Below, in pieces: positions 16,018-24,446 of a stretch of 32,365 nt of DNA. The notes beneath the pieces are model-generated. The model searched no databases. It was not told the DNA's origin and was given only the letters and a program-made list of their open reading frames with translations. The position numbers were made by a program, and so were the translations under genes. The number at the start of each line of letters is the position of its first letter. Position 1 is the first letter of the stretch. Location: assembly GCA_031370485.1 (NCBI GenBank), contig JANMQK010000163.1, forward strand, positions 1 to 32,365, given 5' to 3'. Source of the DNA: JANMQK01 sp031370485. Lineage in GTDB: Bacteria > Acidobacteriota > Polarisedimenticolia > Gp22-AA2.

Positions 16018-17718
16018 CTAGTCGGTGGCGTACCCGCGCTGCTCGTAGGCGAGGTTGCTGACCTTGACGAGGTTGGCGTCCTGGTTCTTTTCGATCTGGC
16101 TGAGGTGCCGGCGAATGCGGCGCCAGGCGTCGTTGCCGAAGGTGCGGGTGAGGAGGATGTCGCGGCGGGCCTTAAGGGCGCCCTCCTCCTTGATGCGGGT
16201 GTTGGCGCGCGACAGGCAGGCGACCAGGGCGTAGAAATCGCCGGCGGCTTCGGCCAGCCGCTCCTGGATGAATTCGCGCGCGATGATCTCCTTGCCGTGG
16301 TGGCGCAGGGCGCGCTCGGCGGCGACCGAGAGGGCCTCGGCATAGTGCGCCGCGCGCACGGCGGTCTTCTGGAGGGGCGGCTCGATGCCGGGGAACTGCT
16401 CGTCACTGATAGCCTGCTTGATCTTCTTCAGCGCGAACTCCGACAGCACCCCGATTTCCGAGATCGGGGCCCTCAGGGCGTGGCCCACCTTCTTCAGCTC
16501 CTCGCCGAGCCGATGGACACCCGCCAGCGTCACGAATAGCCGCAGGATTTCGTTCGTGCCCTCGAAGATCATGTTGATCCGGCAATCGCGCAGGTACCGC
16601 TCGTAGGGATACTCCTTGATGAAGCCGTTCCCCCCGGCGATCTGCACGGCGTGGTTGATGACGCGCCAGACGTTCTCCGACGAGAAGATCTTGCAGAGCG
16701 CCGATTCGATCGAGGCGTCCACATCCTTGCGCTCCGCCAGGTGGGTCGTCAGGTAGACCATGCTCTCGGCCGCGTAGGTCCCGGTCATCATCTCGGCGAC
16801 CTTGCCGCGGATCATCTCGAACTCGGCGATCGGATGGCCGAACTGGCGCCGCTCGAGGGCGTACGCGACGGCCCGGTCGATCATTTCCTTGGCGCCGCCG
16901 ACCGCGCCCGCCGCCAGCGACACCCTGCCGTCGTTCAGGATCTCCATGGCGTACTTGAAGCCGCGCCCCGGCTCGCCGAGGAGGTTTCCCTTCGGGACCG
17001 GCACGTTGTCGAGCATGAGGTCGGTCGTGGAGGAGCCCTTCAGGCCGAGCTTGTCTTCCTCCTTGCCGGTCGCCACCCCCCGCAGGTCGCGGGTCACGAT
17101 GAAGGCGCTGATGGCGTCCTTGCCGCCGATCTCGGTGCGGGCGAACACGGTGAAAAGCCCCGCGTGGCCGCCGTTCGTGATGTAGCGCTTGCCGCCGTTC
17201 ATAATCCAGACCTGCCGCTTCTCGTCCCAAACGGCCCGCGTCTTGAGCGACGCCGCGTCCGACCCCGACTCGGGCTCGGTCAGCGCGTAGGCGCACAGGA
17301 GGTCCCCCTTGGCGACCCCGGGAAGCCATTTCCGCTTCTGTTCCTCGCTGCCGTAGAGGACGAGCCCCTTGCTGCCGATGCCGAGATGCGCCCCGATGAT
17401 GGTCGCGGTCGCGGCGCAGTGTCGGCAGATCTCCTCCATCAGCTTGCAGTAGGAGGTGAGCGGAAGCCCCGAACCACCGTACTCCTCGGGGATGGTCATA
17501 CCGAACATGCCGAGCTCTTTCAGCTCGGCCACGGTCTCGACCGGGAAGGTGCCGCGGCGGTCGATGGCGCCGCCGTCGAGCCGCTCCTTCGCCCAGCCGC
17601 GGAACGACTCCAGGACGAGCGCCAGGGTCTCCCGCTCCTCCGCTTTCTGGCGGGGATACGGGAAGACGATCTCCGGCTCGAGGTGGCCGCTGAACATGGC
17701 CTTCATGAAGCTTTGCAT
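16018..17718 (-). CDS. Long-chain acyl-CoA dehydrogenase (VLCAD/ACAD9-like, extended C-terminus)
   Basis: This flavoenzyme catalyses the first step of beta-oxidation, making trans-2-enoyl-CoA. Landmarks are PEEYGGSGLPLTSYC, YALTEPESGSDAASLKT, KRYITNGGHAGLFTVFA, ALERRQFGHPIAEFE, QIAGGNGFIKEYPYERYLRD and the catalytic glutamate E386 in IFEGTNEILRLFV. The last motif and a further helical extension of about 170 residues after it are typical of VLCAD/ACAD9-like enzymes rather than short-chain ones. The start is ATG 17718 (MQSFMKAMFSG), 2 nt after the fadJ stop, giving 566 residues; upstream in-frame codons lie inside fadJ. It completes a full beta-oxidation cycle with fadI and fadJ. The electron acceptor ETF is not encoded in the window. 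Confidence 0.93.
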   Translation of the reverse strand: MQSFMKAMFSGHLEPEIVFPYPRQKAEERETLALVLESFRGWAKERLDGGAIDRRGTFPVETVAELKELGMFGMTIPEEYGGSGLPLTSYCKLMEEICRHCAATATIIGAHLGIGSKGLVLYGSEEQKRKWLPGVAKGDLLCAYALTEPESGSDAASLKTRAVWDEKRQVWIMNGGKRYITNGGHAGLFTVFARTEIGGKDAISAFIVTRDLRGVATGKEEDKLGLKGSSTTDLMLDNVPVPKGNLLGEPGRGFKYAMEILNDGRVSLAAGAVGGAKEMIDRAVAYALERRQFGHPIAEFEMIRGKVAEMMTGTYAAESMVYLTTHLAERKDVDASIESALCKIFSSENVWRVINHAVQIAGGNGFIKEYPYERYLRDCRINMIFEGTNEILRLFVTLAGVHRLGEELKKVGHALRAPISEIGVLSEFALKKIKQAISDEQFPGIEPPLQKTAVRAAHYAEALSVAAERALRHHGKEIIAREFIQERLAEAAGDFYALVACLSRANTRIKEEGALKARRDILLTRTFGNDAWRRIRRHLSQIEKNQDANLVKVSNLAYEQRGYATD

Positions 17719-17720
17719 GG

Positions 17721-19940
17721 TCACACCTCGTAGAAGCGACGCCCCTCGCGCGCCAGATCCAGAAGCAGCCGCGCGGCGAGGAAGCGCGGGCCGTGGCGTT
17801 CGGCCAGGATTTCCAGGAGGTGCACCACCGCGGCCAGCCCCAGGCTGTCGGCGTGCCGCAGCAGCCCCCCGCGAAACGGCGGGAAGCCGGTGCCCATCAC
17901 CATCCCCAGATCGACGTCGGCGGGAGAGCGCACGACACCCGATTCCAGGCAGCGCGACGCCTCGTTGATCATCGGGAGGACGAGGCGCGACTCGGCGGGC
18001 CCGGGCTCGAGATCGATCCGGTCGCGGGTCGAGATCAGGCGGTACATGTCGGCGTTGACCAACCGCGCGACAGCCCGCCCTTCGGACTCGTCGGCCCCGC
18101 CCCGGCCGTAGAGGTAGAATCCCCGGCCCGACTTTCTGCCCAGCCATCCCTTCTCCTTCAGGATCTGCAGCGCCACCGATTTCGGGGCCCGTTCCCTGTA
18201 CGCCTCCGACAGGAGCCCTGCGACACTTGCGGCCACGTCGATGCCGATCTGGTCGAGTAGGGCGAACGGCCCCACCGGCATGCCGAAGGCGACCATCACC
18301 CGGTCCACGTCCTCGACGCGCGATCCCTCCTCGAGCATTACCAGCGCCTCGCCGAGATAGGCCATGAGGATCCGGTTCACCAGGAAACCGGGCGCGTCGC
18401 CGACGACGATCGGGGTCTTGCCGATGCGCCTGGCAAGCGCCACCGCGGTCGCCACCGCCGTGTCGGAGGTCGCGGGGCCGCGGATCACCTCGACGAGCGG
18501 CATCTTGTGGACCGGGTTGAAAAAATGCATCCCCACCACGTCCTCGGGCCGCTGCGCACCTTCGGCTATCCGGCCGATCGGCAGCGACGATGTGTTGCTG
18601 GCGAAGACAAACCCCTTCCGGGTCACGGCCTCCAGGTCACGCAGCACCCTGCGCTTGATGTCCATCGACTCGACAACCGCCTCGATCGCGATTTCCGAGC
18701 GGCGCATCCCCGTGTAGTCCAGGGTCGGCTGGATGCGGGCCATTCTCTGTTCGAACTCGCGCCGCCCGATCCGCTTCTTGCGCAGCTCGGCCTGGCCCAG
18801 GTCGTGCGCCGCCCGCATCCCCCGGGACAGGGCCGCGAGGTCGATGTCTTTCAGGCGGACGGTGATCCCGGCGCGCGCCAGCGCCTGCGCGATGCCCCCG
18901 CCCATGGCGCCGGCGCCGACGACCACCGCGTGCGTCACTTCCCGCGGTGAGACCGAGGCGTCGGCGACACCGGGGTCCTTGCGGGCCGACTGCTGCATGA
19001 GGAAAAGCGCCATGAGGTTATGGCTCGCCGAGCTCAGGGCGAGGCGGCCGATCGCTTCCGCCTCGCGCGCGAACCCCGCCTTGCGGCCGCGGCGCATGCC
19101 GTGCTCCACCACCTGGAGCGCCAAAAAGGGCGCCGGGTAGTGGCCCGGGTCCAGGCGCTGCGCCAGTTTGCGGCGCGCCAGCGCCGTGGTCACGGCGAGG
19201 CTTGCGGCGCGGAACGGGTTCAGGCGCTCGAAAAGCCCCCCGTCGCCGCGATCGATCCGCCGCCGGCCATCCACCGCCTCCTTGAGAACCCTCCGGGCCG
19301 CCAGAAGGAGGTATTCGGGAGGTGCGACCTCGTCGACCAGGCCGATCTTGAGCGCCCGGCGCGCGTCGAGCGAGCGGCCGGTGAGGATCATGTCGAGCGC
19401 CTTAGCGATTCCGACGAGCCGCGGCAGGCGCTGGGTCCCACCCCATCCGGGGAGGATCCCGAGGCGTACCTCCGGGAGCCCGATCTCGGTCTTCTTCGAG
19501 TCGGCCGCGACGCGGAAGTGGCAGGCGAGCGCCAGCTCGGTTCCCCCCCCGAGGCAGGTGCCGTTGATGGCGGCCACCACGGGAAAGGGGAGGTCCTCGA
19601 GGCTTTTGAACAGCCGCTGCCCGCGGCGCGAGGCGCTCTCGGCGTCCATGGCCGAGCGGAGCGAGCCGATTTCCCTCACGTCCGCGCCCGCGATGAAGGA
19701 GCCCGGCTTGGCGCTCGAGATGACGAGCCCCTCGATCGTCTCGTCCCGCGCCGCGCGGTCGATGAGCATTTCCAGGACCGCCAGCATGGGGCTGCTGAGG
19801 ACGTTGACCTTCTCGCCCGCGCGGTCGAACACCATGTGGGCGATCCTCTCCGAATCCACCGAGATCGTGACCCCGGGGTCCGGAAGCGGCCGGGTCCCCT
19901 GCCCCTCCTCGCGGGCGGGCGCCCGCTCGGACCCGTTCAC
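17721..19940 (-). CDS. fadJ: Bifunctional enoyl-CoA hydratase / 3-hydroxyacyl-CoA dehydrogenase (FadJ/FadB type)
   Basis: This 739-residue protein does the second and third steps of fatty acid beta-oxidation. The N-terminal crotonase domain shows SFIAGADVREI, NGTCLGGGTELALACHFRVA and EVRLGILPGWGGTQRLPR, which carry the oxyanion-hole glycines and catalytic glutamates. The dehydrogenase domain begins with the NAD motif VVVGAGAMGGGIAQALA (about residues 335-350), followed by FASNTSSLPI and the catalytic histidine motif MHFFNPVHKMPLVEV. The C-terminal helical domains (DAPGFLVNRILMAYLGEA, GTGFPPFRGGLLRHAD) are complete. It starts at a GTG overlapping the fadI stop (GTGA). The FadJ name is chosen because the partner thiolase is FadI-like; FadB would be equally compatible with the domains. 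Confidence 0.94.
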   Translation of the reverse strand: MNGSERAPAREEGQGTRPLPDPGVTISVDSERIAHMVFDRAGEKVNVLSSPMLAVLEMLIDRAARDETIEGLVISSAKPGSFIAGADVREIGSLRSAMDAESASRRGQRLFKSLEDLPFPVVAAINGTCLGGGTELALACHFRVAADSKKTEIGLPEVRLGILPGWGGTQRLPRLVGIAKALDMILTGRSLDARRALKIGLVDEVAPPEYLLLAARRVLKEAVDGRRRIDRGDGGLFERLNPFRAASLAVTTALARRKLAQRLDPGHYPAPFLALQVVEHGMRRGRKAGFAREAEAIGRLALSSASHNLMALFLMQQSARKDPGVADASVSPREVTHAVVVGAGAMGGGIAQALARAGITVRLKDIDLAALSRGMRAAHDLGQAELRKKRIGRREFEQRMARIQPTLDYTGMRRSEIAIEAVVESMDIKRRVLRDLEAVTRKGFVFASNTSSLPIGRIAEGAQRPEDVVGMHFFNPVHKMPLVEVIRGPATSDTAVATAVALARRIGKTPIVVGDAPGFLVNRILMAYLGEALVMLEEGSRVEDVDRVMVAFGMPVGPFALLDQIGIDVAASVAGLLSEAYRERAPKSVALQILKEKGWLGRKSGRGFYLYGRGGADESEGRAVARLVNADMYRLISTRDRIDLEPGPAESRLVLPMINEASRCLESGVVRSPADVDLGMVMGTGFPPFRGGLLRHADSLGLAAVVHLLEILAERHGPRFLAARLLLDLAREGRRFYEV

Positions 19941-21223
19941 GATCGTTCCAGGATGAGAGCCGCGCCCTGCCCGCCGCCGATGCAGAGGGCCGCCAGGCCC
20001 AGCGTCAGATCGCGGCGGGACATCTCCTTGAGAAGCGTCAGAACCAGGCGGGTCCCCGAGCAGCCGACGGGGTGCCCGAGCGCGATCGCCCCGCCGTTGA
20101 CGTTGGTGCGCTCGGGGTCCGGCTCGCCGAGCGCTTTCGAGAGGCCCAGCTCCTCTCTGGCGAACTCGGCCGACGCGAAGGCCCGGCGCACCGCCAGCAC
20201 CTGGACCGCGAACGCCTCGTTGATCTCGAAAAGCTGAAGGTCGTCCATGCCGAGTCCCGCGCGCCGCAGCGCCACCGCGGTGGCGTAAACCGGCCCGAGT
20301 CCCATGGTCTCGGGGTCGAGGCCCGCGAATCCGTAAGCCCGGATCCGTCCGAGGTACGGCATCCCCAACTCCCGGGCCCGCTCCTCGGAGGCCAAGAGGA
20401 CCGCGGCCGCGCCGTCGGTGAGCATACAGGAATTTCCCGCGGTGACCGTGCCGTAGCGGCGGTCGAACGCCGGCCTGAGGCGGGCCAGCGCCTCGGGGGT
20501 CTGGTCGGCGCGCGGGCCGACGTCATCGGCGACCGCCTCGAGCCGCGGCGGAGGGAAGACCGGGACGATCTCTTCGCGCAGCCGCGGGCGAGCGGCCACG
20601 GCCCGGCGGTGGCTCTCCAGCGCGAAGAGGTCCTGCTCCTCGCGGCCGATCCCGAAGCGCCGCGCCAGGACCTCCGCCGTCTCCCCCATGTTCAGCCCGC
20701 AAAGAGCGTCCTTGAGCCCCAGCTCGAGGGCCGAGGCCGGGCGCAGGTCGGCCAGGCGGAAGCGCCACAGCGCCGCGAGGCGCTGCGGCAGGCTGCGCGC
20801 GCGCTGCAGATTGAGCACCCCCTGCGTGAAGCGTTCACCCATCTGGAAGGGGATGCGGGACATCGACTCGACACCGCCCGCAAGAACGAGATCGGCGCAG
20901 CCCGATTCGATGCGGTGATAGGCCGAGACGATCGACTCGACCCCCGACCCGCAGTTGCGGTTGACGGTGAATGCCGGGACCCTGCGCGGCACGCCGGCCC
21001 GCATCGCCGCCACGCGCGCCAGGGTCGTGGACTCGGCCGGCTGCGCGATATTCCCGACGATCACCTCGTCGATCATCGCCGGGTCCGCCTCGGCCCGGCT
21101 CATCGTCTCGGCGAGCGTGATGCGGCAGAGCTCGTCCGCCGGCACCGATTTCAGGACACCCCACGCCTTGCAGAGCGGCGTGCGCACGCCATCCACCACG
21201 ACAACGCCCCGGCGCTGGCTCAT
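19937..21223 (-). CDS. fadI: Acetyl-CoA C-acyltransferase (thiolase, FadI type)
   Basis: The 428-residue thiolase performs the last step of beta-oxidation, cleaving 3-ketoacyl-CoA to acetyl-CoA and a shortened acyl-CoA. The active-site cysteine is C91 in VNRNCGSGVES. NEAFAVQVLA, the histidine motif GGAIALGHPVGCSGTR and the second cysteine motif CIGGGQGAALILER are all present. The length and the order fadI then fadJ match the FadIJ branch. The ATG overlaps the stop of the upstream NtrC-family regulator (ATGA), so both are probably translated from one message. Confidence 0.94.
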   Translation of the reverse strand: MSQRRGVVVVDGVRTPLCKAWGVLKSVPADELCRITLAETMSRAEADPAMIDEVIVGNIAQPAESTTLARVAAMRAGVPRRVPAFTVNRNCGSGVESIVSAYHRIESGCADLVLAGGVESMSRIPFQMGERFTQGVLNLQRARSLPQRLAALWRFRLADLRPASALELGLKDALCGLNMGETAEVLARRFGIGREEQDLFALESHRRAVAARPRLREEIVPVFPPPRLEAVADDVGPRADQTPEALARLRPAFDRRYGTVTAGNSCMLTDGAAAVLLASEERARELGMPYLGRIRAYGFAGLDPETMGLGPVYATAVALRRAGLGMDDLQLFEINEAFAVQVLAVRRAFASAEFAREELGLSKALGEPDPERTNVNGGAIALGHPVGCSGTRLVLTLLKEMSRRDLTLGLAALCIGGGQGAALILERS

Positions 21224-22692
21224 TCCTCGACCTGGTCCCGGGAGATGCCGTATTGCTCAAGCTTCTTGTAGAGGTTGCTGCGCGGGGTGCCGATCGCCTT
21301 CGCGACCCGCGAGATGTTCCAGCGGAATTCCTTGAGCTTGCGCACGATGAAAAGCTTCTCGGCCTCCTCCCTGTATTCCTGAAGCGTGGCGAAGGCGGCC
21401 GGGTCGGGGCCCTCCGTGGCGCGCGGCGGGCGTCCGGCGAAGGCGCCCGCGGGCCCGGCGTCGCCACCGGGCATCGCTCCTTCCCCGGGCATGCCGCCGA
21501 CCGGCATTCCGGCGCCGGCCCCAACGGGCGCATCGAAACGGTAAGCGTCGACGTCCTGCTCCTCGATCACATCATTGGACGTCATGATGAGCAGCCGCTC
21601 GACCGCGTTACGGAGCTCCCGCACGTTTCCCCTCCACGCTTCGGCCGACAGCCGCCGGACAGCCTGCGGCGAGAAGGTCTTGACGGGGTAGTTGTTCTCG
21701 CGGCTGAAGGACGTTACGAAGTGCTCGACCAGGGCGGGGATGTCCTCACGCCGATCACGCAGCGGCGGGCAATGGACCGGCACGACGTTGAGACGGAAGT
21801 ACAGGTCCTCCCGGAACCGGCCCGCGCGTATCTCGGACGGCAGATCGCGGTTGGTCGCCGCGATCACCCGGACGTCCACCCGGACCGTCCTGGCCATGCC
21901 CACCGGCTCGACCTCGCCTCCCTCCAGGACCCGCAGGACCTTCGCCTGCGTCCGGGGGCTCATGTCCCCCACCTCGTCGAGGAAAATCGTGCCGCCATCC
22001 GCCTGCACGAACTTCCCCACCTGCCGCCCGGCGGCGCCCGTGAACGCCCCCTTCTCGTGCCCGAAGAGCTCCGATTCGATCAGCTCCTCGGGAATGGCCG
22101 CGCAGTTCACCTTGATGAAGGCCTTCTCGGCCCGCTGGCTCAGGCGGTGGATCTCCCAGGCGATCAGCTCCTTCCCGGTGCCGCTCTCGCCGGTGATGAG
22201 AACGGTCGCGGTGGTCGGCGCGGCGCGGGCGATCGCCTGGCGCACGGTCTCGAGCGCCGGGGCCTTGCCGATCATCTCGAACCGGGACTCGACCTGGTGT
22301 CTCAGACGCACGTTCTCGTCGCGCAGCCGCTTGCGCTCGATGGCGTTCCGGAGCGCGGTGAGGACCCGCTCCGATTCGAGCGGCTTCTCCAGGAAGTCGT
22401 ACGCTCCCTTCTGGATCGCCTCGACCGCCGTCGGAATGTCACCATGCCCCGAGATCATCAGGACCGGTGTCGCGGCGTCCCGCGCCCGCACGGCCTGCAG
22501 CGTCTCGAGGCCGTCCATGCCGGGCATCTTGATGTCGAGAATGACGGCGTCGGGCGATTCACGGCGGATGGACTCCAGGCCCTCGGGACCCGAGCCGGCC
22601 TCGATATACTCATACCCCTCATATTCGAGGACCATGCGCAGCGACTTGCGAATCGCCTCTTCGTCGTCGATGACCAGGACTTTGCCGTGCAT
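21220..22692 (-). CDS. NtrC-family response regulator at the head of the fad operon
   Basis: This sigma-54 activator of 490 residues has three parts. The receiver (1-120) has phosphoacceptor D53 (VILDIKMPG) and lysine in EKPL. The AAA+ domain (about 140-375) has Walker A GESGTGKE, the sigma-54 contact loop GAFTGA, Walker B GGTIFLDEVGDM and the arginine region FREDLYFRLNVVPV. The Fis-type helix-turn-helix ends the protein (ISRVAKAIGTPRSNLYKKLE). A flexible Gly/Met/Pro-rich linker at about 390-425 separates the last two. The start is ATG 22692, where the receiver begins MHGKVLVIDD. It overlaps fadI by 4 nt, so it may control fatty acid oxidation; its kinase is unknown and could be the one at 28660-30120. 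Confidence 0.93.
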   Translation of the reverse strand: MHGKVLVIDDEEAIRKSLRMVLEYEGYEYIEAGSGPEGLESIRRESPDAVILDIKMPGMDGLETLQAVRARDAATPVLMISGHGDIPTAVEAIQKGAYDFLEKPLESERVLTALRNAIERKRLRDENVRLRHQVESRFEMIGKAPALETVRQAIARAAPTTATVLITGESGTGKELIAWEIHRLSQRAEKAFIKVNCAAIPEELIESELFGHEKGAFTGAAGRQVGKFVQADGGTIFLDEVGDMSPRTQAKVLRVLEGGEVEPVGMARTVRVDVRVIAATNRDLPSEIRAGRFREDLYFRLNVVPVHCPPLRDRREDIPALVEHFVTSFSRENNYPVKTFSPQAVRRLSAEAWRGNVRELRNAVERLLIMTSNDVIEEQDVDAYRFDAPVGAGAGMPVGGMPGEGAMPGGDAGPAGAFAGRPPRATEGPDPAAFATLQEYREEAEKLFIVRKLKEFRWNISRVAKAIGTPRSNLYKKLEQYGISRDQVEE

Positions 22693-22775
22693 CGGGGATG
22701 GTCTCCGGAGGTCGGAACGAGGGCCGGGGCCACGACGCACGCGGTCATGGGCCGCGCGGCCGTCCGCGCGGGCCG

Positions 22776-22784
22776 ATGATAGCA
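22776..22784 (-). promoter_or_regulatory. Extended -10 promoter of the regulator-fad operon
   Basis: The minus strand reads TGCTATCAT, an extended -10 placed at the end of the T-tract of the htrA terminator. Initiation would give a leader of about 75 nt before ATG 22692. No -35 is possible here other than the hairpin itself. Confidence 0.6.
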
Positions 22785-22813
22785 AAAAGCGGGGCCCGGA
22801 ACCCGGGCCCCGC
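22784..22813 (-). terminator. Rho-independent terminator downstream of htrA
   Basis: On the minus strand a perfect 11-bp GC stem (GCGGGGCCCGG paired with its complement, 22789-22813) encloses a 3-nt loop and is followed by five T residues (22784-22788). It lies about 60 nt after the htrA stop. It separates the kinase-ligA-regulator-htrA unit from the fad operon. Confidence 0.88.
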
Positions 22814-22874
22814 CTTGATTGAGCGTTTTCGAGGACAAGGGCGGGGATCTCCCGCGGCCTCCCGCCCTTCACCC

Positions 22875-24446
22875 CTATTGCGACTTCAGGCGCAGCGTCA
22901 CGTACGCGGAGATCGGGTCGCCGCCCGTGCGACTGGGAGGGCTGGTGACGTAGAAGACGATCAGCCCGCCCTCCTTGACCTTGCGGATTTCCTTGCGATA
23001 CTCAGCGACGCTCTTGATCGGCACGCGGTTCACCTCGGTAATCACGTCGCCCGGTCCGAGGCCCTTCTCGTAGGCCTCGTACAGCCTGGCCACGTCGGTC
23101 ACGACGACTCCCGTCGTGTCCTTGGGCATGTCGATCTCCTGGAGGATCTGGGGGGTGAGATCATCCACGGTGACCCCCAGCTTCTTCTCGTTCGGTTCCT
23201 CCTGCGGCTCGGAGCGTCCCTTGCCCGGACCGGGGGTCCCGCCCTTCGAGAGTGGCCGGTCGGCCAGGGTCGCCGTGAGCGTGACCTCCTTGCCCTCGCG
23301 GAACACGGTGATCTTGACCTTCGAGCCGGGGTCCTTGGAGGAGATCTGGCGCACCACTTCGTCGTTGTTGCCGATCCGCTTCCCGTCCACGGCCACGATG
23401 ATGTCCCCCTTCCGGATGCCGGCTTCCGCTGCCGGCAGGTCCGGAAGGATGGACTGCACCAGGGCCCCCTCGTCGCTCGGCAGGTTCCAGGCCTCCTGCA
23501 TGTCGGGAGAGACCGCACCCAGCGTGATCCCCAGGTAGCCCCGGGCCACCTTGCCCTTCGTCCTGAGCTGGTCGATGACCTGCTTGACCGTGCTGACCGG
23601 CACCGCGAAGCCGATGCCCTGGCCGACGCTGCTGATGGCCGTGTTCACTCCCACGACCTCTCCGGACATGTTAACCAGCGGGCCGCCCGAATTGCCGAAG
23701 TTGATCGCCGCATCGGTCTGGATGAAATTGTCGAGCGAATAGTCGTTCGAGAGGTTGCGCAGGACCCGTCCCTTGGCACTGACGACTCCTACGGTGACCG
23801 TGTGCTCGAACTGGAGCGGGTTCCCGACGGCCATCACCCAGTCGCCGACCCGCAGCCCCTCCGAATCGCCGAACGACAGGAACGGCAGCCTCTTGTCCAC
23901 GTCGATCTTGATGAGCGCCAGGTCGGTGTTCGGGTCGGTGCCGACGACGTCGGCCAGGTAATCATGCCGATCGCCGCTCAGGTTGACCTTGATCTTCGTG
24001 GCGCCCTCGACCACGTGGTAGTTCGTCAGGATGTAGCCGTCGTCGCTGATCAGGAAGCCGGAGCCGCCGCTCTGCTCGAAATGCGGCTCCTCCTCGCGCG
24101 GCGAGCGGCGCTGGCCGGGTCCGAAGAAAAACTCGAACGGATCGCCGTGGAAGGGCCGCTTTCCCTGCGATCGGGACTCGACCTTCTCGGTCGAGGTGAT
24201 GCTGACGACCGCCGGGTTCACCTTCTCCGCGATCTCGGCGAAGGACGCGGGCACGCTGGCCGGGGTCGCCTGGCCCGCGGCCATCTGGGCGCGCGCGGCG
24301 GCGTGAAGGGGCCGCTGGTCCTTGGCAATCCCCTCCGCGGCCCGGCCTGGGAGAGTCAGGTTCAGGCCGCCGGCCAGAACCATTCCGAAGATGATGGACG
24401 CAGAGGCGATGAGCGCCAGCGTCATGAGTTGACCGTTCTTCTTCAT
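22875..24446 (-). CDS. htrA: HtrA/DegP-family periplasmic serine protease (internal start)
   Basis: From ATG 24446 this is a 523-residue envelope protease and chaperone. AAGGAG lies 9 nt upstream of the ATG, and the promoter TTGACG-18-TATACT is about 50 nt upstream. The N-terminus (MKKNGQLMTLALIASASIIF) is a signal anchor. The catalytic triad is H144 (TNYHVVEG), D175 (DPNTDLALIK) and S253 (NFGNSGGPLV). PDZ1 follows at about 300-400 (GYLGITLGAV, AGIRKGDIIVAVDG). PDZ2 is at about 420-520 (LGVTVDDLTP, GLGPGDVITEVNRVPI), after a charged Gly/Pro linker. A loop with EFFFGPGQRRSPREEE precedes the protease core, as in DegP/DegQ. HtrA degrades misfolded envelope proteins. I consider this the main product. 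Confidence 0.93.
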   Translation of the reverse strand: MKKNGQLMTLALIASASIIFGMVLAGGLNLTLPGRAAEGIAKDQRPLHAAARAQMAAGQATPASVPASFAEIAEKVNPAVVSITSTEKVESRSQGKRPFHGDPFEFFFGPGQRRSPREEEPHFEQSGGSGFLISDDGYILTNYHVVEGATKIKVNLSGDRHDYLADVVGTDPNTDLALIKIDVDKRLPFLSFGDSEGLRVGDWVMAVGNPLQFEHTVTVGVVSAKGRVLRNLSNDYSLDNFIQTDAAINFGNSGGPLVNMSGEVVGVNTAISSVGQGIGFAVPVSTVKQVIDQLRTKGKVARGYLGITLGAVSPDMQEAWNLPSDEGALVQSILPDLPAAEAGIRKGDIIVAVDGKRIGNNDEVVRQISSKDPGSKVKITVFREGKEVTLTATLADRPLSKGGTPGPGKGRSEPQEEPNEKKLGVTVDDLTPQILQEIDMPKDTTGVVVTDVARLYEAYEKGLGPGDVITEVNRVPIKSVAEYRKEIRKVKEGGLIVFYVTSPPSRTGGDPISAYVTLRLKSQ

